Assembly: GCF_021130785.1 (NCBI RefSeq) | Contig: NC_060214.1 | Span: 45,119,001-45,183,000 of the forward strand | Length of the DNA: 64,000 nt | Direction: 5' to 3' | DNA from: Homalodisca vitripennis | Taxonomy: Eukaryota; Arthropoda; Insecta; Hemiptera; Cicadellidae | Part shown: piece by piece, positions 10,956-22,416 of the stretch | How positions within the stretch are numbered: the stretch's first letter is position 1 | Layout: each line of letters begins with the position of its first letter | Made by a program: the position numbers and the translations under genes | The notes under the pieces: model-generated | The model's input: the letters and a program-made list of their open reading frames with translations, nothing else | Told to the model about the DNA's origin: nothing | Databases searched by the model: none

Positions 10956-10991
<36 letters not shown>
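10956..10991. repeat. (TA)n microsatellite
   Basis: About 18 uninterrupted TA units in AT-rich surroundings. Confidence 0.97.
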
Positions 10992-10993
<2 letters not shown>

Positions 10994-11048
10994 AATAGTT
11001 TATACAAGACAGGTAAATTCCAAAGTAGCGTCACTAACAAAACTCCAA

Positions 11049-11095
11049 TACCTGGTAAATTCGACTGTACCTCCAAGAATTCAATTTACCAGGTA
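11049..11095. repeat. Perfect 13 bp inverted repeat
   Basis: TACCTGGTAAATT at 11049-11061 is repeated in inverse orientation at 11083-11095 across a 21 bp spacer. A third related half-copy (AGGTAAATTC) lies about 40 bp upstream. It could form a cruciform or RNA hairpin. No transposon ends or coding frame go with it. Confidence 0.8.
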
Positions 11096-11099
11096 ACTA

Positions 11100-11734
11100 G
11101 TAGGTTTTGGCACAAGGACTACATTGGGCAAAATTCAAAATCTTTGCGGGTAAGAATGACCGGTCACCGTTTTTCTATCAATCACAAAGATGAATAAAAC
11201 CAGTAGCCTTATACGCTATTCACTATAACAAAAGCTTTGAGGATTGTTATAAATTCAAAGCTATAAGCAAAATTAAACCTTGTGAAACAGCTCTCGAAAT
11301 TATTTAAATTTAAGGAATGATGAATTGGCACACCAACTTAAATTAAAATCGAAACAACCATATGGATTTAACATTCGCTAAATTTTTGTTTTCCACTTGA
11401 ATTCTTAGTTACTGATATACAAATTTACGCAAATTAAAATTTTTTTAAATATTATATTATGTTATTATTTTTTACATTAACAAGTAATCAATACCCGTTT
11501 ACATGTCAAAAAAAATTTTATTTACATTTAGAAAGTGTATTATCAGGTGTTCTTTCTTTTGTTAGTTAATTTTTGTGTGTGTATGTTGTACAAGACAGTG
11601 TACTTGATAAAGTTGTAATACAACGAAATATTGTACATTAAACTATTGTAGTTTTCTTTTAAAACTGTTCTAAGAGATTATATATTGCAATTGAAAACAT
11701 TATTTGCAATATACATGTACATATGTATATATAT

Positions 11735-11736
<2 letters not shown>
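11100..11736. other. AT-rich stretch, nothing assigned
   Basis: No supported gene or repeat was seen between the inverted repeat and the second TA microsatellite. Confidence 0.45.

Positions 11737-11796
<60 letters not shown>
11737..11796. repeat. (TA)n microsatellite
   Basis: About 30 TA units, preceded by shorter interrupted ATAT runs from about 11722. Confidence 0.97.
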
Positions 11797-11801
<5 letters not shown>

Positions 11802-11848
11802 AAATTTGTGTAAGTGGCAATAGCCTAATTAACTTTCAATAAACATTG

Positions 11849-11950
11849 AATCATAAAAAGTACTTGCTCCGCCGGGACTCGAACCCGGACTTCTCACTTG
11901 CCGGGAGAATGTGCTACCATTACACCACAGAGCCCTTACTTTTTACGATT
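11849..11950. repeat. Inverted repeat enclosing the tRNA-like gene
   Basis: AATCATAAAAAGTA (11849-11862) faces TACTTTTTACGATT (11937-11950), 14 bp arms with one mismatch. They lie only a few bases outside the acceptor stem, so arms and acceptor stem together make one long imperfect stem around the tRNA fold. This suggests a mobile or processed unit rather than an ordinary tRNA gene. Confidence 0.75.
11864..11934 (-). tRNA. tRNA-like gene or tRNA pseudogene
   Basis: On the minus strand the internal RNA polymerase III promoter boxes fit the consensus perfectly: box A TGGTGTAATGG and box B GGTTCGAGTCC. A T arm (CCGGG-TTCGAGT-CCCGG), a D arm (GTG/CAC) and an acceptor stem (GCTCTG pairing with CGGAGC) can be drawn. 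The anticodon arm TTCTC/GAGAA encloses nine bases (CCGGCAAGT) instead of seven and lacks the standard T at position 33, so the anticodon cannot be read safely; GGC (Ala) and GCA (Cys) are possible readings. It is therefore more likely a tRNA-derived element or pseudogene than a functional tRNA. Its flanks form an extended inverted repeat (11849-11950). Confidence 0.7.
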
Positions 11951-12372
11951 AAGTTATTTTTGTGTTTGGCCGTTTCTTTCACATATAACTGAAAATGATG
12001 ACAAAATGTACCGTGTGATGATTAGAATCTCAATTAGAAGTTCATTAGTGTCCCTTCATAACATCAACGCCTTACGCTACCCAAAACTTTACCGCCCACT
12101 TCACGTTTGAAGAAGCCTTTTTTACTCAGCACCAAGCCCTGAATAATTGGGCAATGCCCAATCCATTACTAAGGATCTCCTTGTATACAGGTTTTGTTTA
12201 CTTTAAACTCACATATAACAACCATTGCTATTTATGTGTAAAGATATCGTGCATTCTCTGGATTTTGATACATTTTTGTACGTTTTTAGTTTATGGTTAC
12301 TGTTTTACCTCCTAACTGTTGTGATAATGATTCTATATTTTTAAATAGTTTTCATGCATAAATCTGGATTTA
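11951..12372. other. No gene seen; small palindrome at 12146-12162
   Basis: The only structure noticed is a perfect 7+3+7 palindrome (ATTGGGC-AAT-GCCCAAT). It lies near the sequence that follows the tRNA-like unit. Confidence 0.5.
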
Positions 12373-13468
12373 TCCTCGTAATATTATAAATGCCAAAGTC
12401 CCTTTGTTTGTTTGTTTCGTTTTCACGTGTAAACTCCCGCACCGATTGAACTGAAATTTGACATAGGCTTTCTTACGGTTTCAGGGACGGACATAGGCCT
12501 ATTATTATTTTAAAACCTTCCGGCCTATAACCCACTGGTCTGTATAGCACAATTCCATCTTGGTCTCTAGGATTGTATAATATTATTGAAAGAGCATCCT
12601 AAAGGTAATCAACTGTTCTGATAAAAAATTGTATTGTGACATATAATATTTTCAGTTAATTTCAACAATACTTTCAGTTTGCTTACATTTATAGGGTCAA
12701 AGCATAAGAAAAGTGATAAAATTTTTTATCTTACATCATAGAAACAGGACAAACCAATTGATTTATTTGGTATTATAATTAATGAATTGAATTGGGAATG
12801 CGCACGTATAATTTTTTGAGTTTGGTTTCCCTAGGCATCGTGATACGGCATATTTACAGTAGCAGAATGATAAAAATGGGAGGGAATGGGCATTAACTTG
12901 TGGCAACAAACTACTGTCACCGTAGCTACAACTTATTGCAGTGAGTCCCGTGATTAATGACTGCTGCCGTTGGAAATAAATAAATAAATGAATAAAACGT
13001 TTCTCACATAAACACTGAAAAATGGATAGGCCTTTAATGGGTTCTTGATATATGAAAAACTCCATTTAATAATATCACAGGACTTAATTGTATTGCGATA
13101 CAAGTCCTTTCAATAAGAAACCTATAAACTTCGACTTGGAGTTCCTCTTAATTGATCTAAAATAGATGTTATAGATTTCACCTGAAGTATGAATTATTCG
13201 CAATTTTGCTTAACGTTTCTCACATAAACACTGAAAAACGGATAGGCCTTAAATGGGTGCTTGATATATGACAAACTCCATTTAATAATATCACAGGACT
13301 TAATTGTATTGCGTTACAAGTGCTTTCAATATGAAAACTATAAACTTCGACTTGGAGTTCCTCTTAATTGATCTAAAATAGGTTTTATTACAGAACTCTA
13401 AAGAACTATTCAAACAAATACCCGGAATTTTGCATACAAATTACGGGTGAAGCCATGGTATATGCTAG
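12373..13468 (+). mobile_element. Non-autonomous Helitron
   Basis: The 5' end TCCTCGTAATATTATAAATG and the 3' end ...GGTATATGCTAG are the termini of the widespread insect Helitron group: 5' TC, 3' CTAG, insertion between A and T. The flanking bases are A (12372) and T (13469), as expected. Just inside the 5' end are GTTTGTTTGTTT and 'gaactgaaatttgacat', also typical. Inside the 3' end an ACCCG/CGGGT pair brackets the sub-terminal region, with a long loop. No Rep/helicase frame is present, so the copy depended on a relative. It includes a 216 bp direct repeat (12996-13381). Confidence 0.8.
12996..13381 (+). repeat. Two-copy ~216 bp tandem repeat inside the Helitron
   Basis: The block starting 'aacgtttctcacataaacac' at 12996 restarts at 13212. 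The shared part is about 165 bp, with around ten substitutions or indels. It contains 'ttcgacttggagttcctc' in both copies. It is non-coding in my reading. Confidence 0.9.
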
Positions 13469-16332
13469 TTTTTATGATAGTAAGTCTTACTTATCACAGC
13501 TATGGCAGAAAATTTCATTCAAAGCGAATGTAGAGTTCAGCTCCACTTCACCTCCTGCGTAGTGCAGCATCTGAAATGTAATACTAAGCTCTTTGCAGCA
13601 TGAGTGGCTCTGATATATAAACGATTGGAACGAAAGTAACTAAGAATTCATCACATTGTGGAGACTACGTTTTTAATACTGAAATCTTGCAAGCTCTAAA
13701 TAATTTTGCCAAGGTACAATACTGTTTCAGCCTTTGCTGGATCACTTCAGACGTACGGAGATCTAGTAATCAAGTGTTTACAGAGTCACATAAAAAAAAC
13801 TGTTATACATAGTTTATAAATACACTAAATCAGTTCACTCCTATAGCAATCCCAAATCTTTTGATGTAGCTATCGTTGTCAAATTTAAATAAGCTAAAGC
13901 CTCACATACACCAATTTTAAGTGATTTCCGTGTGAAAAATTTCTGTGTCGGATTGCGAGGCCAGATATTGTTATTGAGCAATTCTCTGGAATTGTCTGTA
14001 CCACTCGATTAAAAACTTCTGCAGAGTTCTGAAAACGCTGACTTTGTAATCATTGTCATTATTTTAAAGAGGACTGAAAGTAAACACCACCGAAATCATC
14101 TGACTATTTTAATAAGAATGGAATTGCAGAGCTCAGTTACCCAATCAGCTAACCAATATTTACAAATTCAAGTTATAAATTATTAAAATTTTAATGATAA
14201 TAATGTTTATAAAATAAATTATTCTAGTTAAAATTCTCATTTTGACTAATATTTCTTTATGCCATAAAAATGCTAGCATAAACGTGATTAATTTGAGGTT
14301 CTATAGAAAGGTTACCCTGTAAAATAAAATATCACTAAGAATTGGGTTAGAATATTCCTCAATCCAAGCAGGCATGTCCTTTAAAAACCATTTCCCATCA
14401 GGAAATTAAAGTTACTTTGTTTACTGAAGCTTCAAACTTGCCAGTTTAATCACCTTTTTGCCGGAAGTCCTACCGTAACCCTTGGCACCAAACTTTTACT
14501 TTTATAGCTCTTGTACAAACTACAGAACTATGAAGTTACGTATATTTTCTAAATAATATTACATCACATGAAATACTGTCAAATATCATATGGATAATTA
14601 TACAGGTTAGCACTCAATTAAATAAGGTTTCTCTCCAACATCTCAACAACTTCTCCCAATTGGAATTTAATTTAGAATATTACATATATGGCAGCAGCCA
14701 TATTAAATAGTTTGCAACCAATACTCGTATTAAAAAGTTCCAATAATGTACTATTATGATTGGACACGTGTTCACTCCTCATGCATGTAGGAAGCCCTTG
14801 CGAGAAATATAATGTGACGTTGTGGATGTGATTAAATCTAGCTCATGTTAAAGATATGTGCGCCGGGAGATATCCGTATGTAAGAGCAGGAAGTGGATTT
14901 TCCAAATATGGTAGGAGTTATAATGGTAAAACTAAGTTGAAAATAAGTTGAGATCTCTGGGTGGAGTAAATTAATTCCCGATATCCAATGACCATTGGTG
15001 GCTGCAGTATAATACACAGCAAACAAAACAATTGAACCAGTAAACTTTCCGGTTATATTAATTAACTAATGAAACGTCGAACCGAATTTCAACGATTACA
15101 ATCATCGATGTTTCAAATTATAGAAACTTGGTAAAGTTATAGTAAATGGCATTTTAATTATTAGGGTATTTTTATCTTTAATTATGACTCAAATGAACCA
15201 AAACGTTTCAATGCAATCCCTCATGACCCTAGGGGTGTAAAACAGTTTTATATCTGCCCAATTGGATTTCATTGTTTTAGTGTTTATAAAAAGTATTTCA
15301 ACACAGTGTTTTTTGTAATTAACGATAAATGGCCATATCTATTTTTAATATTACCGTAATAATATTTCTTTAAATTGGTTAATATTGCGGTTCTTGGATT
15401 AATATACTGAATTAATCCACAACGGAATCAACGCTTCAAAACATTGTACGTATGTTTTAATAACTGATAATTTAGTTTAATAATAGTATGGCTTTGATGT
15501 CTGCTTATTGTACTGTAGCGTAATGATTTGAAATGAACCCGTAGATGTAGGAACAACAGAAGAACTCAATTTATGTTACATAAAAATAGTTTTAAACTAA
15601 ATATCGAACACGTTGTTCGTAATAATAACATAATATTATATATTCAAAATAAGAAAATAATAGTTTTTTTTTATTATCTAGTCACTATTATAGTGTCATA
15701 ATCACTATTTTCTTATTCATGGTAAGCGTTGAAAGCTCTATTGATCTAAAGTACAAAATAGAACAGTATTTAATTACTCTGGATTTGGATTTATGAAGCT
15801 GGAGACAGAAAGTTCTGCAAGTACAGATATGAGAGTCTCTGTATGCTTGCGTCTGTGAAAGTTATCTTCAAAGCTTTTGACAAGTGGAACGTCTCACTGA
15901 AAACACATTTTATGTATTAATCCTAAGTAGAATCGTACGCAATCGTCAGTTTGAACTTATATTTAACATTAAAGTCTCAAAAAATACTAAATCTAAATGG
16001 TAATTACAAAGACTTATTAGTAATTCTGGCACAATAATAATAAGAGTAGGTATTATTATCTGTTTATTTACAGATTTAAACTTCTTTTAAATACATATGT
16101 TTACTACTACTTTGGTGCTAACTTACTACAATATTAATTATTTTAAGTGTTTTATTGTATCATTCCTTACTAATACTGCTGAAAGCAATTCAATATGTAA
16201 CTTATAAATCAATAGTTTTTTCACATTTGACTTACATCAAATATCACTTATATATGGTAATAAACATTCAATTCTAGACAACCAAAATGTATTTATTAAT
16301 CAATATCTACATGTGTATCGGAATCACAGTAG
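13469..16332. other. AT-rich stretch without recognisable gene
   Basis: About 2.9 kb with no supported coding frame, RNA gene or transposon terminus. Short frames such as 14838-15026 lack any family signature. Confidence 0.45.
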
Positions 16333-17189
16333 TTTTTTTTTTTTTTACGATAGGAAAATGTATTATGCACCGTGAGGGACAGATGTTCGCCCTGTTGGAC
16401 TCTCATCCAATAAAAACCTACCGGTCCAGGCATTGGAAACCCTCTCGGGAACGCATCTCTGCAACTACTTCAAGAGGGTGCCATCCTTCGACCAATGGGT
16501 ATTACTTCATTATAAAATCCACCGACATGAGCTATTATGGTGCTTTATAGCTGCCCTCTTCTTTTTTGCCTTAGCACCCTCTTGCAGAACGCAGCGACAG
16601 CGCTCCACGATTCGGGACTGGACAACATCTATTCTATAAGGGTCTCTGGCGAAACGAGCCCGATAGCTGCCTCCAGCTCCCTTCTCTCCGTTTCCCACCT
16701 TCTACATTTGAATAAGGTGTGCAGGGCATCGTCCGAATCCAAATCCCCGTACTGGCATTCCGGACTTGGGATCTTCCTCATTCTGTTAAGGTAGAAGCCG
16801 AAACAACCGTTCCCAGTGAGAAGCTGGGTAAGGTAGAAGTCTACCTCTCCATGCTCTCTTTCGGTCAATCCCCTCAGATCACCTATGAGCCTAAAAGACC
16901 AACGTCCTCAACTCTCCGTCTCCCATCGAGTTTTCCACTCATCCACTGTGTGCGAACGGGCAGGAGCATGGCTGACAGTGCCATTCCCATCGTAAACACG
17001 CTTCCGCTCAAGAGCAAGAAGATCGATGAGAATTACGCCCGCAATCACAAGGACGGCCGGCTCCGAAACTGTACGATAGGCATGTGAAATCCGGAGAGCT
17101 CCTCTCCTCTGCACCGCCACGACCTTCCTCCTGTAGCGCTCCTGCCGCAAGGCATCCGCCCAGATATCGCAACCGTAGTAGTAAAAACA
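16333..17189 (-). pseudogene. R1-clade-like LINE, 3' fragment
   Basis: The minus strand reads, in shifting frames, 'CDIWADALRQERYRRKVVAV' (about 17100-17160), 'RTVSEPAVLVIAGVILIDLL' (about 17010-17070), 'HGEVDFYLTQLLTGNGCFGF' (about 16795-16855) and 'SPECQYG...DALHTLFKC' (about 16715-16770). These are the end of the reverse transcriptase ORF of R1-type non-LTR elements, including the C-terminal cysteine/histidine motif, whose second cysteine is here glycine. A 14 bp T run at 16333-16346 is the poly(A) tail seen from the plus strand. The 5' part is absent because of truncation at about 17189, where the next LINE is inserted. Frameshifts make it a pseudogene. Confidence 0.85.
17177..17189. repeat. 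Target-site duplication, left copy
   Basis: AGTAGTAAAAACA, 13 bp, identical to 18571-18583. It marks the target of the plus-strand LINE. Confidence 0.8.
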
Positions 17190-18570
17190 TGATGTCTCGA
17201 TGGTGAAAAAATACCTAAAGAATGGAAAATAGCTCACATAAGTTCACTATACAAGAAAGGTGACAAAAAGAATGGTACAAACTATCGTGGGCTCAGGGTT
17301 ACAGCTTCATCTGGTAGACTGTATGGGCGAATACTTAGAGATAGGATAGAACAAGAAATAACTGATAAGGAAGAGCAGAATGGGTTCAGGTCAGAGAGGT
17401 CCTGTATTGACAATGTCTTCTGCCTAAAAACAAATGATTGAGAAAACCTTAGCACATAATGCTGAATTACATATAGCCTTCATTGACCTGAAGAAAGCTT
17501 ATGACAGCATACCTATAAAAAGATTATGGGAAGCCTCGGAGAACAGTGAAATAAATATCAAATATATAAATGCTGTGAAAAACATGTATGAAGGTAATAT
17601 GAGTTGCGTTATGATCAGAGGAAAAATGTCTGATACTTTTTATGTGAATAAAGGTTTGAGGCAAGGATGTTGTGTGTCACCTACTCTGTTTAAAATTTAT
17701 TTAAATGCAGCATTAGAGAGGTGGTGTAGGAAATGTCAACAAATGGGAGTCCTTATGGGAAGACATCAAATTTTTATCCTTTCATTTGCTGACGATCATG
17801 TTGTTGTTGCTGAAGATGAAGAGGATTTGGAGTACATGCTAAGGAAACTTACAGAGGAGTATGAAGGATGGGGGCTTGAAAGAACATACATGGACAAGAC
17901 GCAATATTTGGTTATTGGGAGAGAAGGAAAAGACCTGAACATAAATGGAAATGTAATAAAGAGTGTGGACGAATATAACTATTTAGGATGTACCATAACA
18001 TGTGATGGAAGAGATGAAAAAAGATATCATGAACAAAGTCACAAAGGGAAAATTTATAGTTAGTCAGTTAAATTCTATACTGTGGAATCTTAATATAAGA
18101 AAGGACATAAAGAGAAGGATTTATGAATCAATCATCGAAAGTACAGTAACGTATGGTGCAGAAGTATGGACAATAACTCAAAAGTTGAAGAAAAGAATAG
18201 AGACAGTAGAAAATAGTTATTGGAAAAGGTGCTGTAGATTGACATTAGAAGATAGAGTTCCAAACGTGACAATAAGAGAGATAATGAATGTTTAATCATC
18301 AATTACGGACAATATAGAGAGAAAACAGTTACAATGGTATGGTCACATGAGAAGAATGAATGAAGATAGGATCCCTTGGAAAGTATGGAATTGGAGACCA
18401 ACAAGGAATAGGAAAAGAGGAAGACCTAGGTTAATGTGGAAAGATGGAATAGAGAAAGCCATGCAAAGAAGAAACATTGAAGAGGATGCATGGCTATGCA
18501 AGAGACAATGGCGTATTGGCTGCGACAAACGGCCAGAATAACAGTAAAAGTCTCCGTAAGTAAGTAAGTA
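17190..18570 (+). mobile_element. 5'-truncated LINE with (GTAA)n tail and 13 bp TSD
   Basis: Insertion limits come from the 13 bp duplication AGTAGTAAAAACA at 17177-17189 and 18571-18583. The 3' end is a short GTAA repeat (about 18553-18572) rather than poly(A), as in RTE-like and some other non-LTR clades. The coding content is the reverse transcriptase and C-terminal region (next entry); the endonuclease and upstream parts are missing. It landed at or next to the 5' end of the minus-strand R1-like fragment, so it is the younger of the two. Confidence 0.85.
17199..18541 (+). pseudogene. Non-LTR retrotransposon reverse transcriptase, broken
   Basis: RT motifs in order: 'IPKEWKIAHISSLYKKGDKK' and 'NYRGLRVTASSGRLYGRIL' (17199-17340, first frame). 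Then 'FIDLKKAYDSI' with the motif A aspartate (about 17480-17512), 'GLRQGCCVSPTLFKIYLN' (motif B, about 17656-17710) and 'LSFADDHVVVAED' with the FADD catalytic box (about 17782-17820). The C-terminal part carries 'YGAEVWTITQKLKKRIETVE' (about 18150-18210) and 'KRGRPRLMWKDGIEKAMQ' (about 18413-18470), usual for RTE/CR1-like elements. Lesions: frameshift near 17440, frameshift near 18000-18060, stop at 18293-18295. The catalytic residues themselves are intact. The clade is not certain. Confidence 0.92.
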
Positions 18571-18583
18571 AGTAGTAAAAACA
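18571..18583. repeat. Target-site duplication, right copy
   Basis: AGTAGTAAAAACA, directly after the GTAA tail of the plus-strand LINE. Confidence 0.8.
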
Positions 18584-19634
18584 ATTTCTTCAGTATTAGT
18601 TAAGTTTAAGAAAATCTCCACTCATAAATATATCGCTAAGTTTGTTTTGACTTTAAAAGACAATTTCGAGGCTAGTACTAGATAAAATATACACAACAAT
18701 CCAATTATCAAGTGTATTGTAATGTGTACTCTTTTGTAAACATAGTCAAATAGGTGGAGTAACGTTAATACAACAAGTATCAGACTAGTGAAAAATATCT
18801 TTTTACAAAGACGTATGTGAACCTTGTCATTTACTCAGCAAAAATACTCTCCTTCTACACGTCTTGTAATATTCAACAGTTTGCTCGCGTTTTTTTCAGT
18901 GTTGGTGGCCTTACACATTGAAATACGAGAGGAAAGTGCCTGTAGTACTTGTGTAGTAGGTCGTTGGGCTTGTTATAAAGTATATTTTGACTTCTTAACT
19001 CTGAAGTAAATGAATGATTGAAAAAATGAACTATCTAACATCTCAGTTTCACTAAATAATTTAATATCATTTACTTATAACCACTGGAACAATATGAATC
19101 AAGATTTACTGGAATAATTGCAGCTATTCTTTCAAATATCATGAAATGTTGCAGAGAAATTCGATTTGTTTCACTCGTACGTATAACAATGTATTCATTC
19201 TTCCACTTCGACGTCCCAAAGTTCTACAATTATAAGTCTTGATGTAATAAATGCCTTAGTTTATTTTCTGTGGATTGGTAGAAAACTTTCATTGATAAAT
19301 AAAAGAAAATTATAATTTACGATTTTCCTCTGTTAATCTTTTAAAATCTGTTCATCAGTTAAAAGTTAATAGAATTCGATACTAAAATTATATTTTTAAT
19401 TTTCACTATAACACTTTTCTAGTAGCAATGTACAGATAAGACGTCCAGCCATACTCCTGAACGTATTGTAATTACAACTATTGAAAACAAATAAAGAATT
19501 GAACATTGACTTAGCCAAGACTATTATATGTCCCACCGCTCGAATAGAAAATGCTGCGAAAGCTGTGTGGGAGAATAAATAAAGGACATTGTCTGTATTG
19601 ATATACATGGATAAAATACTTTGGAATAATCAGT
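18584..19634. other. AT-rich stretch without recognisable gene
   Basis: Nothing that I can support as a gene, RNA or repeat. The frames at 18824-19009 and 19396-19608 have no recognisable features. Confidence 0.45.
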
Positions 19635-20025
19635 GGCGACGGTTAAACTGCCTTACAATCTCTTACCGCAATCTGCCAACAGATCCTTGTTGCTGCTTGA
19701 TGAAACATTTAACACGGCGGTGACTTATGTAGTCGGAGTGGCCAATAATCTTATGGACTCAGGTGATTTTCAGGGGCGAAGGTTAAACAGCCTTATAATC
19801 ATTCACTGCAGTCTGCCAACAGATCCTTGTTGCTGCTTCATAAAACAATTAAAAACGTCAGTGACTTATGTAGTTGGAGTGGCCAACAATCTCATGGACT
19901 CGGGGGATATTCAGGGGCGAGGGTTTAAACATCCCTACAACCTCTCACCACAGTCTTCCAACAGAACTTTGTTGCTGCTGGGTCAAACATTAAACACACT
20001 GGTCATTTATGTAGTTTACCACTTA
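19635..20025 (+). repeat. 141 bp-period minisatellite, about 2.8 units
   Basis: Units begin near 19635, 19775 and 19916. The block 'gacttatgtagt' recurs at about 19722, 19863 and (as 'catttatgtagt') 20004, giving steps of 141. Units share 'tctgccaacagatccttgtt' and 'ggccaataatcttatggact' with scattered changes. A 166-codon frame without an ATG start (it opens at a GTG at 19633) runs through all units because 141 is divisible by three. The first half of the middle unit reads in a shifted phase relative to its neighbours, so coding is unlikely. Confidence 0.9.
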
Positions 20026-21846
20026 CCCTTCCAGTACACAACCAGTGGTTTCTTTTATATTACAAAGACATTTTTACAAGATATTTTTTATAATCTTTCA
20101 AATTTGGTGGTTTGTAAAACTACGCAGTATTAAAAAAATTTCAACCATTGCAACCATCATTAAAGAAACTTCTAAAAATATGAGTCATCAAGTTTGACAC
20201 CTCCCGATAGGACAAAAACTGTACATTGAGAATTTTCAGATTCATCATTATGAACTTTACTGGAAAACCGTACGATCTTAATTTAACTATTAGAAATTGT
20301 AGCTTAGTGGACTATAAGTATGTTAATGGTAGGAGCTTAGCCTTTAAATTCTTATCAAGTGTGTATCAGGTAATTTTATAAACTAACAATAAACTCAACA
20401 ACACCGTATTAAAATGATTGAAGATAGACTACACATTGAAGATGAAAACACTAGTTTAAGTAGAAATTAGTTCCCCTCCAAGTTGTAAATACGAATGAAA
20501 CCAATGTAGCAGATTTGAGTTGCAAGTGATGAAATATGAAACTCGTCGGTGACTAATGTAGAGTGTAAAGTAGACTGGTTGGCAATGTTGTAGACTCAAG
20601 GGAAACTCATTGGCGAGAGGTTAAGCAGGCTTACCAATTTCTCACCACAGTCTACCGACAGAAATTTGTTGTTTGAGATCTGTTACCCATACTTATTGGA
20701 TTAAAACAGACTATATATTTTTAACTACGTATAATAATGTTATCATAATATTCGACCATTATTTTTGAACTTATTCAATTTAATCCAATGATACTCGTAA
20801 AAGGAAGTTTCATCATATTGTTATCTTAATAATCACAAAAAAAAAAATGTTTAAACAAACCATGTAACTGAGTCGATCGTCCTAGGTTCTGGTTTTTATA
20901 TTGAATGAAGCTAAAAACTTTAATTACGAGTCTTATTAGGGAAGAAATATTTTTTCAGGAATTTTGTGTCTGTAAATACCTTCGAAAAGAAATTATTTAA
21001 ATTAATGTTGCAGGATCAAACTGTTGTTGAAACGGCCAGAAATAAGGTATTACTGTCGAAAAATCGAATATTCCTTAATATATTTAGTACAAAATTAAAA
21101 AGAGAACATACTTATTCCTTTTACTAGTTACTTTTATTTTTGTGCATATTCTAGATAACTGATTGGCTATGTAATCTAGAATAAGCCATGTAAACTGATT
21201 TATCTCTCTACATTAGCTTTCAATACAAATATGATAAATAGTGTATAAGAATAATAATGTATAAATCTTTATAAATCACTGTAACTTATTATTTTTATTG
21301 GTACGATAGTAAAAGAATGTGCAGTATTTGTACAAGCACTTCTTTCGGAATTATATGACACTTAAAAATAGAGTAAATTACAATTAGTTTTATGTGTACC
21401 AAAGAAATAAAGAAATATTTTATAAAAATGCACGTGGTTTAATCGTTGACCCCTATGTGAATTACCGTTGCAGGAAAATTGAATATACTTTTACTTTTTG
21501 AATACCAAAGGAGTATTACTTCACATTATATGAATAAACTCCCATTTGTATTCTATACAATTGAGAGTGTTGTTTACTCGTAAACAAGCTAGGAGTGCGC
21601 CATGCTTTTATCATAATAGAGGCTTCACATGCAAAGATCTAATTTAATCAACTATATCCTTCTTGAGGTATCCTGTAGACAGATAGACAGACAGAAAACC
21701 ACAAAAAAGTAAATCTTACACTCCCTAGGAGACAAAACAGAAAGTGTGTTATCATACTGCGTTAAAGTTTCAAAGACGCCTAATAAAATTCCTTGAATTC
21801 CTTGAATGAAAATGAACTATCATAGAACTCATTACTTTTGTACATA
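20026..21846. other. Mostly unassigned; degenerate minisatellite unit at 20543-20680
   Basis: Around 20543-20680 one more diverged unit of the upstream minisatellite is visible ('ggtgactaatgtagagtg', 'ggcgagaggttaagcaggct', 'ctcaccacagtctaccgaca'). A short GACAGATAGACAGACAG tract lies at about 21677-21694. Otherwise no gene was seen. Confidence 0.55.
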
Positions 21847-22414
21847 CAGGGTGTTTGAAAAGTATGGGTACGGCTTAATATTTTAAAAACCATAAGAGAT
21901 AACAACTATAAACTTTGCACAGTGTCATATGACTATGTAAACTATTTTTCCTTTGCTATTACCATGACATTCCAACCATGGGGGGACGGTCCACAGAGGA
22001 AAAACATGGAAATCTTAAATTGAAGCATGGGTTCGAGTGATACCTCATTTGAAAGAGCTCACTTAGTAGAGTTGAATTCCGCAAACCGCATCTCAAAAGG
22101 TTTTATCCAATCAGCAAATGGCGGCTTGTTTTTAGGTACACATTGTGAAGTACATTATGCGCTGCCATTTCTGACTGGATCGTCGTATTCTGATGCGGTA
22201 GGCGGCATTTCACTCTACTTAACCAATGTTTTTTCACTGACTTTTTTTAATTAGCAAAATTATGTCATAAATTTTATAACACAATAAATAAAACTAAAAA
22301 ACATTGGTATTTATTATGTTTTAATAGCCAGTATGACCACTGTGCAAAGTTTATAGATGTTATCTCTATGGTTTTTAAAATATTAAGCCGTACCCATACT
22401 TTTCAAACACCCTG
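21847..22414. mobile_element. MITE with ~80 bp terminal inverted repeats, TA target site
   Basis: Starts CAGGGTGTTTGAAAAGTATG and ends with the inverse of that sequence, each end next to TA (21845-21846 and 22415-22416). Nearly 80 bp of each end match in inverse orientation, with a few mismatches or indels. CAGGGTG termini with a TA duplication point to a Tc1/mariner-type non-autonomous element. At 568 bp it holds no transposase. The frame at 22027-22254 spans the unique centre and shows no known motif. Confidence 0.92.
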
Positions 22415-22416
22415 TA

